DNA of 64,000 nt from Halobacteriales archaeon QS_6_71_20 (GTDB lineage Archaea > Halobacteriota > Halobacteria > Halobacteriales > Haloferacaceae), in assembly GCA_003020945.1 (NCBI GenBank), contig PXRU01000020.1, positions 1 through 64,000 on the forward strand, written 5' to 3'. The position numbers and the translations under genes were made by a program. The notes below the pieces were generated by a model. The model did no database searches. It was not told the DNA's origin and saw only the letters and a program-made list of their open reading frames with translations. Shown piece by piece: positions 1 to 8,944 of this stretch (position 1 is its first letter; each line of letters begins with the position of its first letter).

Positions 1-16
1 GGCGACTGAGGTCGAC

Positions 17-622
17 CTACCCGCCGGTCGCCCCCATCAGGTCGAACAGCTCCTCGCGGAACCGCTCGGGGTCCAGCGCCGCGGCGATCGCCGACTCCGT
101 CTCCGCGTCGGGCGCCTCCCGAACCGCGGTCGGATACGCGCCGCCGACGAGGAGGTACGCGCGGTCGACCGGGACGACCGCCGCACAGCCGCGGGCGCGG
201 ACACCGACACCGTCGAGACGACACAGCGCCTCGTAGCCCGCGATCCGGGCGTCGTCGCCGAGCCCGAGCACGGCCCCGGGTCCGGTCGCGCCCTCCGCGC
301 GCCGGACGCCCTCGAAGCCGCGCTCCGCGAGCGTCTCCGCGAAGCCGGCGTGGGCCCGGTCGGCGACCAGTCGGGTGAGCGAGTCGGAGGTGGGCGTCGA
401 CGGCGACAGCGCGAGCCGACTGGCGACGAAGAAACGCCAGGGCCGGTCGAGGTCGGTCGCCTCGCGGATCCGCTCGCGGAGCTCGACGTCCTCGAACACG
501 ACCGTCGCCGCCTCGACCGTGACGACCGCCGCGTCGAAGGCGGTGTGCGCGCGGCGCTCGCGCTCGCGCCAGCCGCTCGCGGAGAGCGACTCGGTCGGGA
601 GCGACGGGAACCGGGCCGACAT
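17..622 (-). CDS. Conserved haloarchaeal hypothetical protein
   Basis: Function unknown. The predicted protein has 201 residues, is acidic and has no signal peptide or membrane segment. It starts MSARFPSLP, and a longer upstream reading would run antisense through tfe, so the ATG at 622 is preferred. It is divergent to tfe, and the roughly 140 bases between them must hold both promoters. The middle (residues about 90-150) is rich in Ala and Gly, and no catalytic motif is visible. A position next to tfe suggests a conserved neighbourhood, but this gives no function. Confidence 0.75.
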   Translation of the reverse strand: MSARFPSLPTESLSASGWRERERRAHTAFDAAVVTVEAATVVFEDVELRERIREATDLDRPWRFFVASRLALSPSTPTSDSLTRLVADRAHAGFAETLAERGFEGVRRAEGATGPGAVLGLGDDARIAGYEALCRLDGVGVRARGCAAVVPVDRAYLLVGGAYPTAVREAPDAETESAIAAALDPERFREELFDLMGATGG

Positions 623-727
623 GCGGTGTGTCCGACTGTGGATGGCGACCGAGTTAACTCCCCGTGAGGCGGTGACACGGAGCGCGAGCGGGTCGCCGGG
701 GCGGCCGCGGCGACCCGACGAGTCGGA

Positions 728-740
728 GACTTTAACCGAT
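728..740 (+). promoter_or_regulatory. Likely TATA-type promoter of tfe
   Basis: A short A/T-rich run (ctttaacc) in very GC-rich DNA lies about 27-30 bases upstream of the tfe ATG. That is the expected distance for a leaderless haloarchaeal transcript beginning at or next to the start codon. No Shine-Dalgarno sequence is visible before the ATG. Inferred from position and composition only. Confidence 0.45.
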
Positions 741-761
741 ATCCTCCCCCACATCGGACAA

Positions 762-1298
762 ATGGCTTTTGAGGACCTGCTGGAGGACCCCGTTATCCAG
801 AAGTACCTCCACGAGCTCGTCGGTCCGACCGGGATGCCAGTCGCCGCGGCGCCGCCGGACGGCGAGGTGACCGACGAGGAGCTCGCCGAGGAGATGGGAC
901 TGGAGCTGAACGACGTGCGCCGCGCGCTGTTCATCCTCTACGAGAACGACCTGGCGTCGTACCGCCGTGTGCGCGACGAGGACTCGGGGTGGCTCACCTA
1001 CCTGTGGACGTTCCACTACGAGAACATCCCCGAGAACCTGGAGGAGGAGATGCACCGCCTGCTGGAGGGGCTGGAGAAGCGTCGCTCCTACGAGTCCGAC
1101 CACCAGTTCTACCTCTGTGAGGTGGACTCCATCCGCTTCGAGTTCGAGGAGGCGATGGAGTTCGGCTTCGAGTGTCCCGAGTGCGGCTCCCCGCTTGAGT
1201 CGATGGAGAACTCCCGGCTCGTCGAGGCGATGGAGTGGCGCCTCGACCAGCTCCGCGAGGAGCTCAACGTCGACCGCGAGATCGAGGCGGAAGCGTAG
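762..1298 (+). CDS. tfe: Transcription initiation factor E (TFE alpha)
   Basis: 178 residues. TFE is the archaeal counterpart of TFIIE-alpha; it stabilises the open promoter complex with TBP, TFB and RNA polymerase. Residues about 5-90 form the winged-helix region (MAFEDLLEDP, then EEMGLELNDVRRALFILYEN). Residues about 115-150 hold a reduced zinc-ribbon-like segment with one clear CPECGS knuckle and an isolated earlier Cys (YLCEVDS). The C-terminus is an acidic helix. The start follows a TATA-like box at the leaderless distance. The DUF2110 gene starts at the base right after the tfe stop, so the two are almost certainly cotranscribed. Confidence 0.95.
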   Translation: MAFEDLLEDPVIQKYLHELVGPTGMPVAAAPPDGEVTDEELAEEMGLELNDVRRALFILYENDLASYRRVRDEDSGWLTYLWTFHYENIPENLEEEMHRLLEGLEKRRSYESDHQFYLCEVDSIRFEFEEAMEFGFECPECGSPLESMENSRLVEAMEWRLDQLREELNVDREIEAEA

Positions 1299-1970
1299 AT
1301 GGTCGTCCTCGCGACCAAGTGTTACATCGGGGGGGAGGCCCGCGAGCGCGCGCTCGACGGCATGACGTCGCTCGTCGCCGACGAGATCGGCGAACTCGAC
1401 GTCGAGTGGGAGGTGGGCGTCCGCCGCGACGACTTCGTCTCCGTCACCGTCTCCGGCGCCGACGAGACGGTCGCCCGCAACGCCCTCCGCGAGCGGTGGG
1501 GGGAGGTGACCGACCACTTCACCGACGGCGAGACGTACGTCGGCACGCTCGACGCCTGGGACGAGGACGGGTTCGTCCTCGACGCCGGCACGGAGATCCG
1601 GATCGACGCCGACGGCCTCGGGCTCGGCGCCGGCTCGCCGTCGCAGGTGCGCGACCGCTTCGGGATCGTCCAGCACCTCCCCATGCGCTTCGTCCACGAC
1701 GCGGACGGGGGCCACCGCCTCGCCGACGAGGAGGTCGACCGACTGTACGACTGGACGCGCGGCACGGGGCGCGTGAACGCCAACTCCGCCACCCGCGCGG
1801 GGGTGCGCGCCACCGTCAATCGGGCGGGCCACGCGAACGATATCGTCACCGTCGAGCGCCTCGGCCTGCTGGAACAGAGCGTCGTCTGCCGAGAGGACAC
1901 GGACGCGCCCGGCCTGCTCGCGTCCATCGGCGGCTACCTCCCCGCCGAGCTGAAGGCCGTCATCCCGTAA
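1299..1970 (+). CDS. DUF2110 family protein
   Basis: 223 residues, opening MVVLATKCYIGGEARERALD. It matches the haloarchaeal DUF2110 family commonly found just downstream of tfe. The biochemical role is not established, though pairing with a transcription factor suggests a part in transcription or RNA biology. Residues about 75-115 look like a small beta-barrel (GTLDAWDEDGFVLDAG). The C-terminal half has a basic, helical look. There is no gap to the tfe stop, so translation is probably coupled. The downstream lipoprotein gene begins 7 bases later on the same strand. Confidence 0.85.
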   Translation: MVVLATKCYIGGEARERALDGMTSLVADEIGELDVEWEVGVRRDDFVSVTVSGADETVARNALRERWGEVTDHFTDGETYVGTLDAWDEDGFVLDAGTEIRIDADGLGLGAGSPSQVRDRFGIVQHLPMRFVHDADGGHRLADEEVDRLYDWTRGTGRVNANSATRAGVRATVNRAGHANDIVTVERLGLLEQSVVCREDTDAPGLLASIGGYLPAELKAVIP

Positions 1971-1977
1971 CCCCACC

Positions 1978-2796
1978 ATGACGAGGCGAAGACGGCTCCT
2001 CGCGTTCGCCGCGGTCGCGGCGATGCTCGCGCTGTCGGGGTGTACGGGGCTGTTGGGCGGCGGCTCCGTCTCCGACGACCGGCTCGACGCCGAACCCCCG
2101 GGCGGCGAGTACGCGTGGAACGACAGCGTCGAGTCGGAGCTCGACGCCCGGATCACCGTCCACGACGACGCCACCTTCTCGGCGGTGTACGCGGTCGACG
2201 GCGACCGGATCGAGCTGTACCGCCGCGACGGCCTCGGGGGACAGAATCCCCTCGATGTCCGGGCGGTGCGCTACCGCTACCCCAACGGGACGGTGATCAC
2301 CGGCACCGAACTCCGCGAGCGGGGCGCCGTCGAGCAGACGCGCGACGAGGTGCGGATCGAGCTGCCCGGCGAGGGCGACGTCGAGGGCGATCGCGTGGCG
2401 TTCTCCGCGGAGTCGACGCCGAAGCGCTTCTCGCTGCCGACGTACGTGGAGGGGTCCTACGAGGTCGTGTTGCCGCCGAACCGCCGCGCCTCCCTCCCGG
2501 TGTTCGGCGACGTGAACCCGAACGGGGCGACCACCGCCGTCGACGACCGCGACCGCCTGCACGTCAGTTGGGACGGGGTGGAAAGCGACTCCGTGATCGT
2601 CCAGTTCTACCTCCCGCAGGACATCCGGATCTTCGGAGGGGTACTCGCCCTGCTGCTGGTCGCCGGCGGCGGCGGCCTGCTGTACTACCGCCGGCAGATC
2701 GACCGGCTGCGGGAGCGACGCGAGGAGATGGGGCTCGACGTCGACACCGACACGGACGACCTCGGCGACGACGGGCCGCCGCCGGGGATGGGCTGA
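1978..2796 (+). CDS. DUF5803 family lipoprotein with C-terminal membrane anchor
   Basis: 272 residues. The N-terminus has basic residues, a hydrophobic stretch and a lipobox-like LALSGCTG (Cys near residue 21), so it is probably exported and lipid-anchored. Residues about 40-210 are an extracellular, beta-rich acidic region. Residues about 217-236 (FGGVLALLLVAGGGG) form a transmembrane helix, followed by a short, highly charged tail. Order and content match the haloarchaeal DUF5803 family that follows DUF2110. No enzyme motif is seen. It is probably the third gene of the tfe operon. Confidence 0.8.
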   Translation: MTRRRRLLAFAAVAAMLALSGCTGLLGGGSVSDDRLDAEPPGGEYAWNDSVESELDARITVHDDATFSAVYAVDGDRIELYRRDGLGGQNPLDVRAVRYRYPNGTVITGTELRERGAVEQTRDEVRIELPGEGDVEGDRVAFSAESTPKRFSLPTYVEGSYEVVLPPNRRASLPVFGDVNPNGATTAVDDRDRLHVSWDGVESDSVIVQFYLPQDIRIFGGVLALLLVAGGGGLLYYRRQIDRLRERREEMGLDVDTDTDDLGDDGPPPGMG

Positions 2797-2845
2797 CGGG
2801 CGCCGAACCGACGCCCCTTTTCGCCGCGGCGCCCACCGTCGGACG

Positions 2846-3577
2846 ATGACCGCGGACACGCCGCCGGACGTGCCGGACGTGCCGGGCGACGCCGACCTCC
2901 CGCCGCTGGCGCTGGATATCGACGGAACGCTGACGACGCCGGAGGGCGCCGTCGACCCGCGCGCGCTGCGCGTCCTCCCCGAGTGGCCCGCCCCGGTCGT
3001 GCTGGCGACCGGGAAGGCGTTCCCGTACCCGGTGGCGCTGTGTCACTTCGCGGGGATCCCCGAGCGCGTCGTCGCGGAGAACGGCGGCGTCGTCTGCGTG
3101 GACGAGACGGTCCGGGTCGAGGGCGAAGCCGACCGCGTCGCGGCGGCGGTCGAGGCCGTCCGCGAGCGCGGCGGCGACCTGGGCTGGGGGGCCGCCGACA
3201 CGGTGAACCGCTGGCGCGAGACGGAGGTCGCCGCGCGTCTCACCGCCGACGAGGCGCTGCTGCGGGCGGTCGCCGCGGAGTTCGACCTGCGGTTCCTCGA
3301 CACGGGGTACGCCTACCACCTGACCGACCCCGACGTGAGCAAGGGGCGGGCGCTCGGGGAGGCGGCGGCGGTGCTCGATCGCGACCCCGAGGCGTTCGTC
3401 GCCGTCGGCGACTCGATGAACGACGCCTCAACGTTCGAGACGGTCGGCGAGAGCTACGCGGTCGCGAACGCCGACGACGCCGCGCGGGCGGCGGCCGACG
3501 CGGTCGTCGACGCGGGGTACATGGACGGGACGCTGTCGGTGCTTGCCGACCTGGTCGCGCGCGCCGACGGCGGGTGA
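2846..3577 (+). CDS. pgp: Phosphoglycolate phosphatase (archaeal HAD type)
   Basis: 243 residues. It hydrolyses 2-phosphoglycolate to glycolate and phosphate in the archaeal subfamily (TA0175-like HAD-IIB). HAD motif I is LALDIDGTLT (residues about 26-35), motif II is VVLATGKAFP, the motif III lysine is in the DVSKGRAL region, and motif IV is VAVGDSMNDASTF. The cap domain lies between motifs II and III. The N-terminal extension of about 20 residues is Pro/Asp-rich and not part of the fold. It starts 49 bases after DUF5803. Family assignment is firm; the exact substrate follows from the family. Confidence 0.85.
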   Translation: MTADTPPDVPDVPGDADLPPLALDIDGTLTTPEGAVDPRALRVLPEWPAPVVLATGKAFPYPVALCHFAGIPERVVAENGGVVCVDETVRVEGEADRVAAAVEAVRERGGDLGWGAADTVNRWRETEVAARLTADEALLRAVAAEFDLRFLDTGYAYHLTDPDVSKGRALGEAAAVLDRDPEAFVAVGDSMNDASTFETVGESYAVANADDAARAAADAVVDAGYMDGTLSVLADLVARADGG

Positions 3578-3595
3578 GCGGCGGGACGGGGAAGG

Positions 3596-3793
3596 CTACG
3601 CGCTGGTGCTGTCGTGGTTCGGGTCCTCGAACGGAACGAACGAGCCGTTGATGTCCCACTCGTGGATACAGTAGACGCCGCCGACCGCGTCGCCGTCGGC
3701 GACGATCCAACTCCCGGTCGTTTCGTCGAACCGCTCCTCCCGGCCGCACCGCTCGCAGGTCCGCTCGGTCGGGTGACGGATCCGGACTGGCAT
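3596..3793 (-). CDS. Small HEWD family zinc protein
   Basis: 65 residues. It carries a CERCGRE zinc knuckle (residues about 13-19), a later Cys-His pair (YCIHEWDINGSF) and the HEWD signature that names this haloarchaeal family. It is probably a one-zinc domain of unknown role. The ATG at 3793 is chosen because the longer reading to 3898 has no conserved residues before MPVRIRHP. It is convergent with phosphoglycolate phosphatase and divergent from the methyltransferase. Confidence 0.7.
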   Translation of the reverse strand: MPVRIRHPTERTCERCGREERFDETTGSWIVADGDAVGGVYCIHEWDINGSFVPFEDPNHDSTSA

Positions 3794-3963
3794 GTGCAGT
3801 GCGGGGCGGCCCGCGAACTTAATCCCGTCGGGCGGTGCGGTCGCCGCGCCGTCGCGTCGACGCCGACGGCCCGGGGACGCCGCCACGGGTCCGGGCACGC
3901 CGCCGCTCGCTCCCGATCGGGCGTCGGGAAGGGTTTAGCAGGGCGGGACCGAACCGGCCGACG

Positions 3964-4518
3964 ATGGGACATCACACTTTCGACGTGGATCGGGCCGACG
4001 CGCTGGAGGACCCGGGCCGCTTCCGGTACTGCTCGGCCGAGGAGCTGATCGCGGCGCTCGCGGCCTCCCCGGACGCGGTCGTCGCCGACCTCGGCTCCGG
4101 AACGGGCTTTTACACCGACGCCGTCGCGCCCCACGTCGGCACCTGTTACGCGGTCGACGTGCAGTCGGCGATGCACGACCTGTACCGCGAGAAGGGGCTC
4201 CCGGCGAACGTCGAGACGCTGACGGCCGGCGTCGGGGATCTCCCCCTCGCGGACGACGCGCTCGACGCGGCCTTCTCGACGATGACGTACCACGAGTACG
4301 CGGGCGAGGCGGCGCTTGCCGAACTCGCGCGCGTCGTCCGCCCGGGCGGCCGCGTCGTCACCGTCGACTGGAGCCGTCACGCCGCCGGCGACGCAGGGCC
4401 GCCGACCGCGGAGCGGTTCGGCGTCGGTGACGCCGCGACGGCGTTCGCGGACGCCGGCTTCGCCGTCGAGCGCGCGGCGACGCGCCGGGAGACGTTCGTC
4501 TGCGTCGCGCGGCGCTGA
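3964..4518 (+). CDS. Class I SAM-dependent methyltransferase
   Basis: 184 residues. It is a single Rossmann-fold methyltransferase of the UbiE/Methyltransf_11 type. Motif I is VVADLGSGTGFY (residues about 41-52), the acidic end of strand 2 is CYAVDVQ, motif IV is in DAAFSTMTYHE, and the post-motif is RVVRPGGRVVTVDWS. The ATG at 3964 sits 20-30 bases after an A/T-rich stretch, and upstream in-frame sequence looks non-coding. The substrate cannot be inferred. It is a single-gene transcript before a lower-GC patch. Confidence 0.85.
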   Translation: MGHHTFDVDRADALEDPGRFRYCSAEELIAALAASPDAVVADLGSGTGFYTDAVAPHVGTCYAVDVQSAMHDLYREKGLPANVETLTAGVGDLPLADDALDAAFSTMTYHEYAGEAALAELARVVRPGGRVVTVDWSRHAAGDAGPPTAERFGVGDAATAFADAGFAVERAATRRETFVCVARR

Positions 4519-4767
4519 GGCCCGAACGAGCCGAATCGACGGATTACCTGTCGGGGAATCTCGACGCGAGCGAAGCAAGCGAAAGCAATGAAGGCAACGC
4601 GGCGTACTATCGCTGCACACCACGCGCACCAAGCGCGGGCAACTAAGTCTCTCCAACGAGCATCGTCACGCTGTCTGTGCGACTAGGCGAAGCTCTTTGA
4701 CCGCCGCTCGTGTACAGAACGTATAAGCGAGACTAGGTCGTCGAACGGGGGCAATTCCGCTCGAATA

Positions 4768-5386
4768 ATGACGACTGGGGACGTACTCGGAGGTGAACCC
4801 CGGATCGAGGGCACCCGGATCGGTGTGCTGTTGCTGTACGAGCGCATCGAGGGGCGTGGCCTGCAACCGCAGACGGTCGCCGACCGCCACGATCTCGACG
4901 TGGCGGATGTCTACCGGGCGCTGGCGTACTACCACGACTAACCCCCGCGAGATGGAGGAGGTCAGGCGGCGGCGCGAGGCGGCGATCGAGGAGTTCAGCG
5001 AGAGTATCGCCCGCCCTGAGGGAGTGTCGCCCGAGCGACGGCAGCGGAGCGCAGGTGGGCGTTCCTCCTCGATGAGAACATGGAGCCGAAGTAAGCGACT
5101 TCCTGCGGAAGGAAGGATACGATGCCGTTCACGTGCAGGATGTGCTATCGAAGGGAGCCAAGGATACGTCCGATGTCCTTCCGTATGCGGTGGACAACGA
5201 CCTAATCTTCTCATCTCCGACGTGAACGACTTCTCGGGCGTCTCGCCGTCCGACCACGAAGGGATGATGCTGCTTCACGACCAGCGTCACTCGGCGTACG
5301 CCGTGGCGAACGCCGTTCTGGATGTGATCGATGCGTACTGCTCTCGCGACCAGTTCTCCGAAGAAGTGCTCGACAGCTGGCTGTAG
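4768..5386 (+). pseudogene. Decayed DUF433 antitoxin / DUF5615 PIN-like toxin pair
   Basis: Remains of a toxin-antitoxin module spread over three frames. Frame 1 from the ATG at 4768 reads a DUF433 antitoxin (GGEPRIEGTRIGVLLLYE...ALAYYHD) and stops at 4939-4941. The natural continuation (NPREMEEVRRRREAA) is in frame 2. The DUF5615-type toxin then starts in frame 1 (FLLDENMEPK, stop at 5092), moves to frame 3 (VSDFLRKEGYDAVHVQ to about 5216), and ends in frame 2 (DVNDFSGVSPSD...SWL, stop at 5384-5386). At least three frameshifts make an active toxin unlikely, although the 57-residue antitoxin could still be made. Confidence 0.75.
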
Positions 5387-5511
5387 TCCTATAATCGGCC
5401 CAGAGGAAGTCACAGAACAGTTCACACACCGTCTCGCCTTCGTAGCGGGAACGGTTTAGATACAGCGAATATAGTGATCGATCAGGCGGAGAGCGTGTCT
5501 CTTAGAAAATT

Positions 5512-6174
5512 TCAAACTGGCAGGCGTTCAAGCGCCTGGTCGACTGAGATTTCTCGGAATTGCTGGAGTATCCAGTCGTCATCGGGACCAAATGATGGGA
5601 CACACGTCGTGGAGTCGCCGTGGAGCGACTCGACAGTCGTTTTGAACCAGTCATGTGCTGGCTGGCGTGGATGACGGATCGAAAAATCCACACTGCTTGG
5701 GTACCCGTCCGGAGCATACGTATAACAGTGGTCTATCCGCCGATGAGCACTCTGGAGGGTAAGATCAGCTACGTCCTGTGATGTTGGTGATATATCCGGA
5801 ACCAGGAGCGTCGTTATCGCCCGGTCATTGATCGCTCGCAGGAGCTGCTCTGCAGTAGGTTCGACACTGACGTTCTTGTGATCAGGATAGATGTCGAGCA
5901 TCCGGTAATCCGCCAGGTCGGCGGACGTCTGAAAGGTATAGTAGTCCGGATACTCGAAGAAATCCTCTCTACGTGTTTCTCTGAGATGATCATAGAACGC
6001 GGTGATACATGAAAGAATGAAGCTACCAGCGCCGAGCCCCTCACCCCCTGTCCCCATCACGACACCTAAGCGGTCTTCAGAGGTCACGGATGGCATCACC
6101 GTTTCTCGAGAGACGACATCCCCATCAACTCGATACTCGAACGAGGCACTCTCCAATTCTTGTGTTGTGTGCAT
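5512..6174 (-). CDS. Hypothetical protein in low-GC patch
   Basis: 220 residues, not recognised. No signal peptide, membrane helix or catalytic motif is obvious. A glycine-rich stretch (VVMGTGGEGLGAG, residues about 38-50) is followed by a Tyr/Phe-rich section (FFEYPDYYTFQTS). Its GC is clearly below that of the flanking genes, which suggests recent acquisition. A TATA-like run (gctatata on the coding strand) lies about 20 bases upstream of the ATG, so it may be expressed alone. It sits between the decayed toxin-antitoxin pair and the helicase gene. Confidence 0.6.
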   Translation of the reverse strand: MHTTQELESASFEYRVDGDVVSRETVMPSVTSEDRLGVVMGTGGEGLGAGSFILSCITAFYDHLRETRREDFFEYPDYYTFQTSADLADYRMLDIYPDHKNVSVEPTAEQLLRAINDRAITTLLVPDISPTSQDVADLTLQSAHRRIDHCYTYAPDGYPSSVDFSIRHPRQPAHDWFKTTVESLHGDSTTCVPSFGPDDDWILQQFREISVDQALERLPV

Positions 6175-6474
6175 CTATCACGGGTATATAGCATCAGTTA
6201 TCCTAAATACTTCGAGGAGGACTGGAACCAACTATCAGTACGCACAAGCTATCTAACGGCTGATTCATCTGACTATGGATGAAAACAGTTCCCTTGTGCA
6301 TCGTTCTATGACACCCTTGATCCACTTTATCCCAAGCCCGCCGCCGCGACGATGCCCGATAACCGCCGCAACGACGACGCCCGACACGGAATCGGGCGGG
6401 ACTGAAAGGGGCCGCGGGAGCTTTCGTGGTCGTATCCATCACCGCCGTCATCCCGCGGACGGAACCGACGGTGA
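6175..6474. other. Intergenic, low GC on its left side
   Basis: No gene is supported here. The left half is A/T-rich and carries the promoter of the leftward hypothetical gene. The right half returns to high GC ahead of the convergent-side end of the helicase gene. Open frames crossing this region are shadows of the helicase. No tRNA, terminal inverted repeat or att-like duplication was seen. Confidence 0.5.
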
Positions 6475-8919
6475 TCACTCCCGATCCGACCAGAAGCGCT
6501 CCAGCCCGAAGCGCAGCATGTCCGAGCTGACCGGGCGGAACTCCTCGCGCTCGTGTTCGGGCAGGTGCTCGCGGACGCCGTTCCACGACTCCCTGGCGTA
6601 CCGGGCGTCGACGAGACAGCGCACGCCGACCTCCTCGGGGCCGCGGATCACCCGGCCGATCGCCTGACGGGCCTTCCGCACCGCCGGCACGGTGAGGGCG
6701 GTCTCGAACCCCTCCCCGAACTCGCGGTCGTAGGCGGTCCGCACCGCCCGCGTCCGCGGCGACGACGTGTCGATGATCGGAACGCCACACACCGCCGCGG
6801 CCGCGAGGCGGTCGCCCTCGTAGTCGACGCCCTCCGTCAGGGTGCCGCGGATGCTCGTCACGAGCAGCTTCGCCTCGCCCTCGAAGAAATCGGCCTTCAG
6901 CGCCTCCGTCGCGGTGTCGTCGCTGGACTCGTCGAGCAGGACCGGCTTCTCCACCCGGGCGTCCGCCTCCAGTTCGCCGGCCATCCACTCCGCCTCGCCG
7001 TAGCTGGGCATCCCGACGAGGACGTTCCCCGGCGTCGTGGCGGCGACCTCCGAGACGGCGTCGACGTGCGCCCGGCGCGTCTGGTTGTCCTCGCCGGGGG
7101 CACCCCGGTTCGAATAGGTGAACTTCGGGACGTCGACCGCGAACGACGCGCGGTTCGCCTCGGGAAAGCCCAGGCCGTAGGTCCGCGTCTCGACCGGGCG
7201 GCCCCGGGACTCCAGGTAGTTGAGGCCCGTGACCTCCGCGAACACGTCAAGCGGCGCCAGCGTCGCCGACATGAGCACGCCGCCGCCGAACTCGGCGAGC
7301 CGCTCGCCGATGGTGTCGGCCGGCACGCAGTTGTGCAGCGCGAGCCGGGCGTTGTACGCGCGGCGCCACGACTCCGGCGCCTCCGTCCGGTCCCAGGTCC
7401 GCAGCAGCTCCAGCTCCCGGAAGTACGTCTCGTGGTCCCGGCGGTACCACTCGTTGAGCGTCCGTCCGACGCCGGGCGCGGCGCGCTGGCGGTCTCGCGA
7501 ACCCCCGCCGTTCGACGAGTCGGAGCCGTCTCCCCCTCCCCCGTCCGTCGCCTCGGCCTCGTCGAGGATTCGTGCGACGACGGCGCCCACCTGCTCGGCG
7601 CGCGCCCAGACCGCCTCGCCGTAGCCGGCTTCGCGTGCCCAGGCGGTGATCTCGTCCTCGCCGGGCACCTCGGGGTCGCGGAGGGGCAGCTCCTCGTCGC
7701 GCAGCTCCGTAAGGTCGTCGCGCCATCCGCGGCGCTCGGCGTCGAGGAACGCCTCGACGCGGCGGTCGATCTCCTCCCGGAGGTCGCGCACGAACTCCCG
7801 GAGCCGCTCCACCTCCTCCAGACTCACCTCCGCGTCGGCGAGCTCGCCGCGCACCAAGTCGGCGTCGGTGGTCCCCTCGGTCGTCTTCCCGGCGTTCTCG
7901 AACCGGACCGGCTGGATCACCCGCGTCAGCTCGCTTTCGGCGTCCCGGAGGCTCGCGTCCGCGACGCCGTCGGAGACGAGATCCCTGACGCGGGGCTCCA
8001 GCATGTGCGCCTCGTCACACACCACGAACGTCGAGTCGTCGACGAGCGCGCCGGTGAAGCCGCCGACGGTCGTCGGGTCGAACGCGTGGTAGTAGTTGGC
8101 GACGACGACCTCCGTCTCGGGCAGCAGCGCGCCCATCACCGAGTGCGGGCAGGTGCCGCGGCCCGCCGACAGTCGCACGAGCTCCTCGGCGTCGACGAAC
8201 CCCCGGTCCGTGAAGTCGAACGGCACCGCCTCCGCGGCGTCGCCCTCCTCGGGCAGGTCGTCGAGATACTGAGCGTAGAAGGGGCAGTACTCGACCCCCT
8301 CCCGGGTCGCGCTGCCCCCGTGTTCGGGCGTCTCCGGGAGGTAGGGAGTGGGCTCGCCGCCGGTCTCCAGGTAGTCGACGCCGTCGCCACCGGCGTCGGC
8401 GAAGCCGGTCTGTGCCCGGCGGGCCCCGTCGACGAGCGCGCCGGGGGTGGTCTCCCCGCCGTCGCCGACGAGGTTCCGGGTGCGCTCCCGTAGCCCCTCG
8501 CAGCGCTCGTACACGTTCTCCGCGTCGACCCCGCCCCTGTTCTCGCGGGCGTACGGACAGACATCGGCCTTCCCGACGAGCGTCAGCCCGGAGACGGGGC
8601 GCCAGTCGTCGGGCAGCGTCTCGTTGATCGTCCGGAGGTCCGACTCGAACTGGCGGAGCTGCTGTTTGACGCTCGTGAGGACGACCACGCGCTCGTAGTC
8701 GCTGTCGGGGTCCCGCACCAGGTCGATCCCGGCGGTGAGCGCCAGCATCGTCTTCCCGGTACCGCAAGCGCCTTCTAACGCGAGGAATCCATTTTTGCCG
8801 GCGACGGTCCGGGCGGCGTCGATGCCGTCCGCCTGGTCGGGGTACGGCTCGGCGTGCCCGAACACGGTTCGCCACGGCTCCTCGGTCGCCTCGCTCACGG
8901 TGGATTCGGTGGGTGCCAC
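6475..8919 (-). CDS. XPD/DinG-like Fe-S superfamily 2 DNA helicase
   Basis: About 814 residues from the GTG at 8919. Walker A is GACGTGKTM (residues about 50-58), the DEAH box is VVCDEAHML, and motif VI is QAIGRVIRG. Between them four cysteines (DVCPYA, YERCEG, EYCPFY, GTCPHS) fit the 4Fe-4S cluster of the XPD/Rad3/DinG group, which unwinds DNA 5' to 3'. It likely acts in repair. Start choice: an ATG at 9000 would overlap the upstream gene by 56 bases, the GTG at 8919 has a weak TATA-like element 25-30 bases upstream, and a second GTG at 8898 is also possible. A long Ser/Gly-rich insert (GGGGDGSDSSNGGGS) interrupts the middle domain. Confidence 0.85.
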   Translation of the reverse strand: MAPTESTVSEATEEPWRTVFGHAEPYPDQADGIDAARTVAGKNGFLALEGACGTGKTMLALTAGIDLVRDPDSDYERVVVLTSVKQQLRQFESDLRTINETLPDDWRPVSGLTLVGKADVCPYARENRGGVDAENVYERCEGLRERTRNLVGDGGETTPGALVDGARRAQTGFADAGGDGVDYLETGGEPTPYLPETPEHGGSATREGVEYCPFYAQYLDDLPEEGDAAEAVPFDFTDRGFVDAEELVRLSAGRGTCPHSVMGALLPETEVVVANYYHAFDPTTVGGFTGALVDDSTFVVCDEAHMLEPRVRDLVSDGVADASLRDAESELTRVIQPVRFENAGKTTEGTTDADLVRGELADAEVSLEEVERLREFVRDLREEIDRRVEAFLDAERRGWRDDLTELRDEELPLRDPEVPGEDEITAWAREAGYGEAVWARAEQVGAVVARILDEAEATDGGGGDGSDSSNGGGSRDRQRAAPGVGRTLNEWYRRDHETYFRELELLRTWDRTEAPESWRRAYNARLALHNCVPADTIGERLAEFGGGVLMSATLAPLDVFAEVTGLNYLESRGRPVETRTYGLGFPEANRASFAVDVPKFTYSNRGAPGEDNQTRRAHVDAVSEVAATTPGNVLVGMPSYGEAEWMAGELEADARVEKPVLLDESSDDTATEALKADFFEGEAKLLVTSIRGTLTEGVDYEGDRLAAAAVCGVPIIDTSSPRTRAVRTAYDREFGEGFETALTVPAVRKARQAIGRVIRGPEEVGVRCLVDARYARESWNGVREHLPEHEREEFRPVSSDMLRFGLERFWSDRE

Positions 8920-8944
8920 GGGTTTCAGTCCGTCGATGGGGCCG

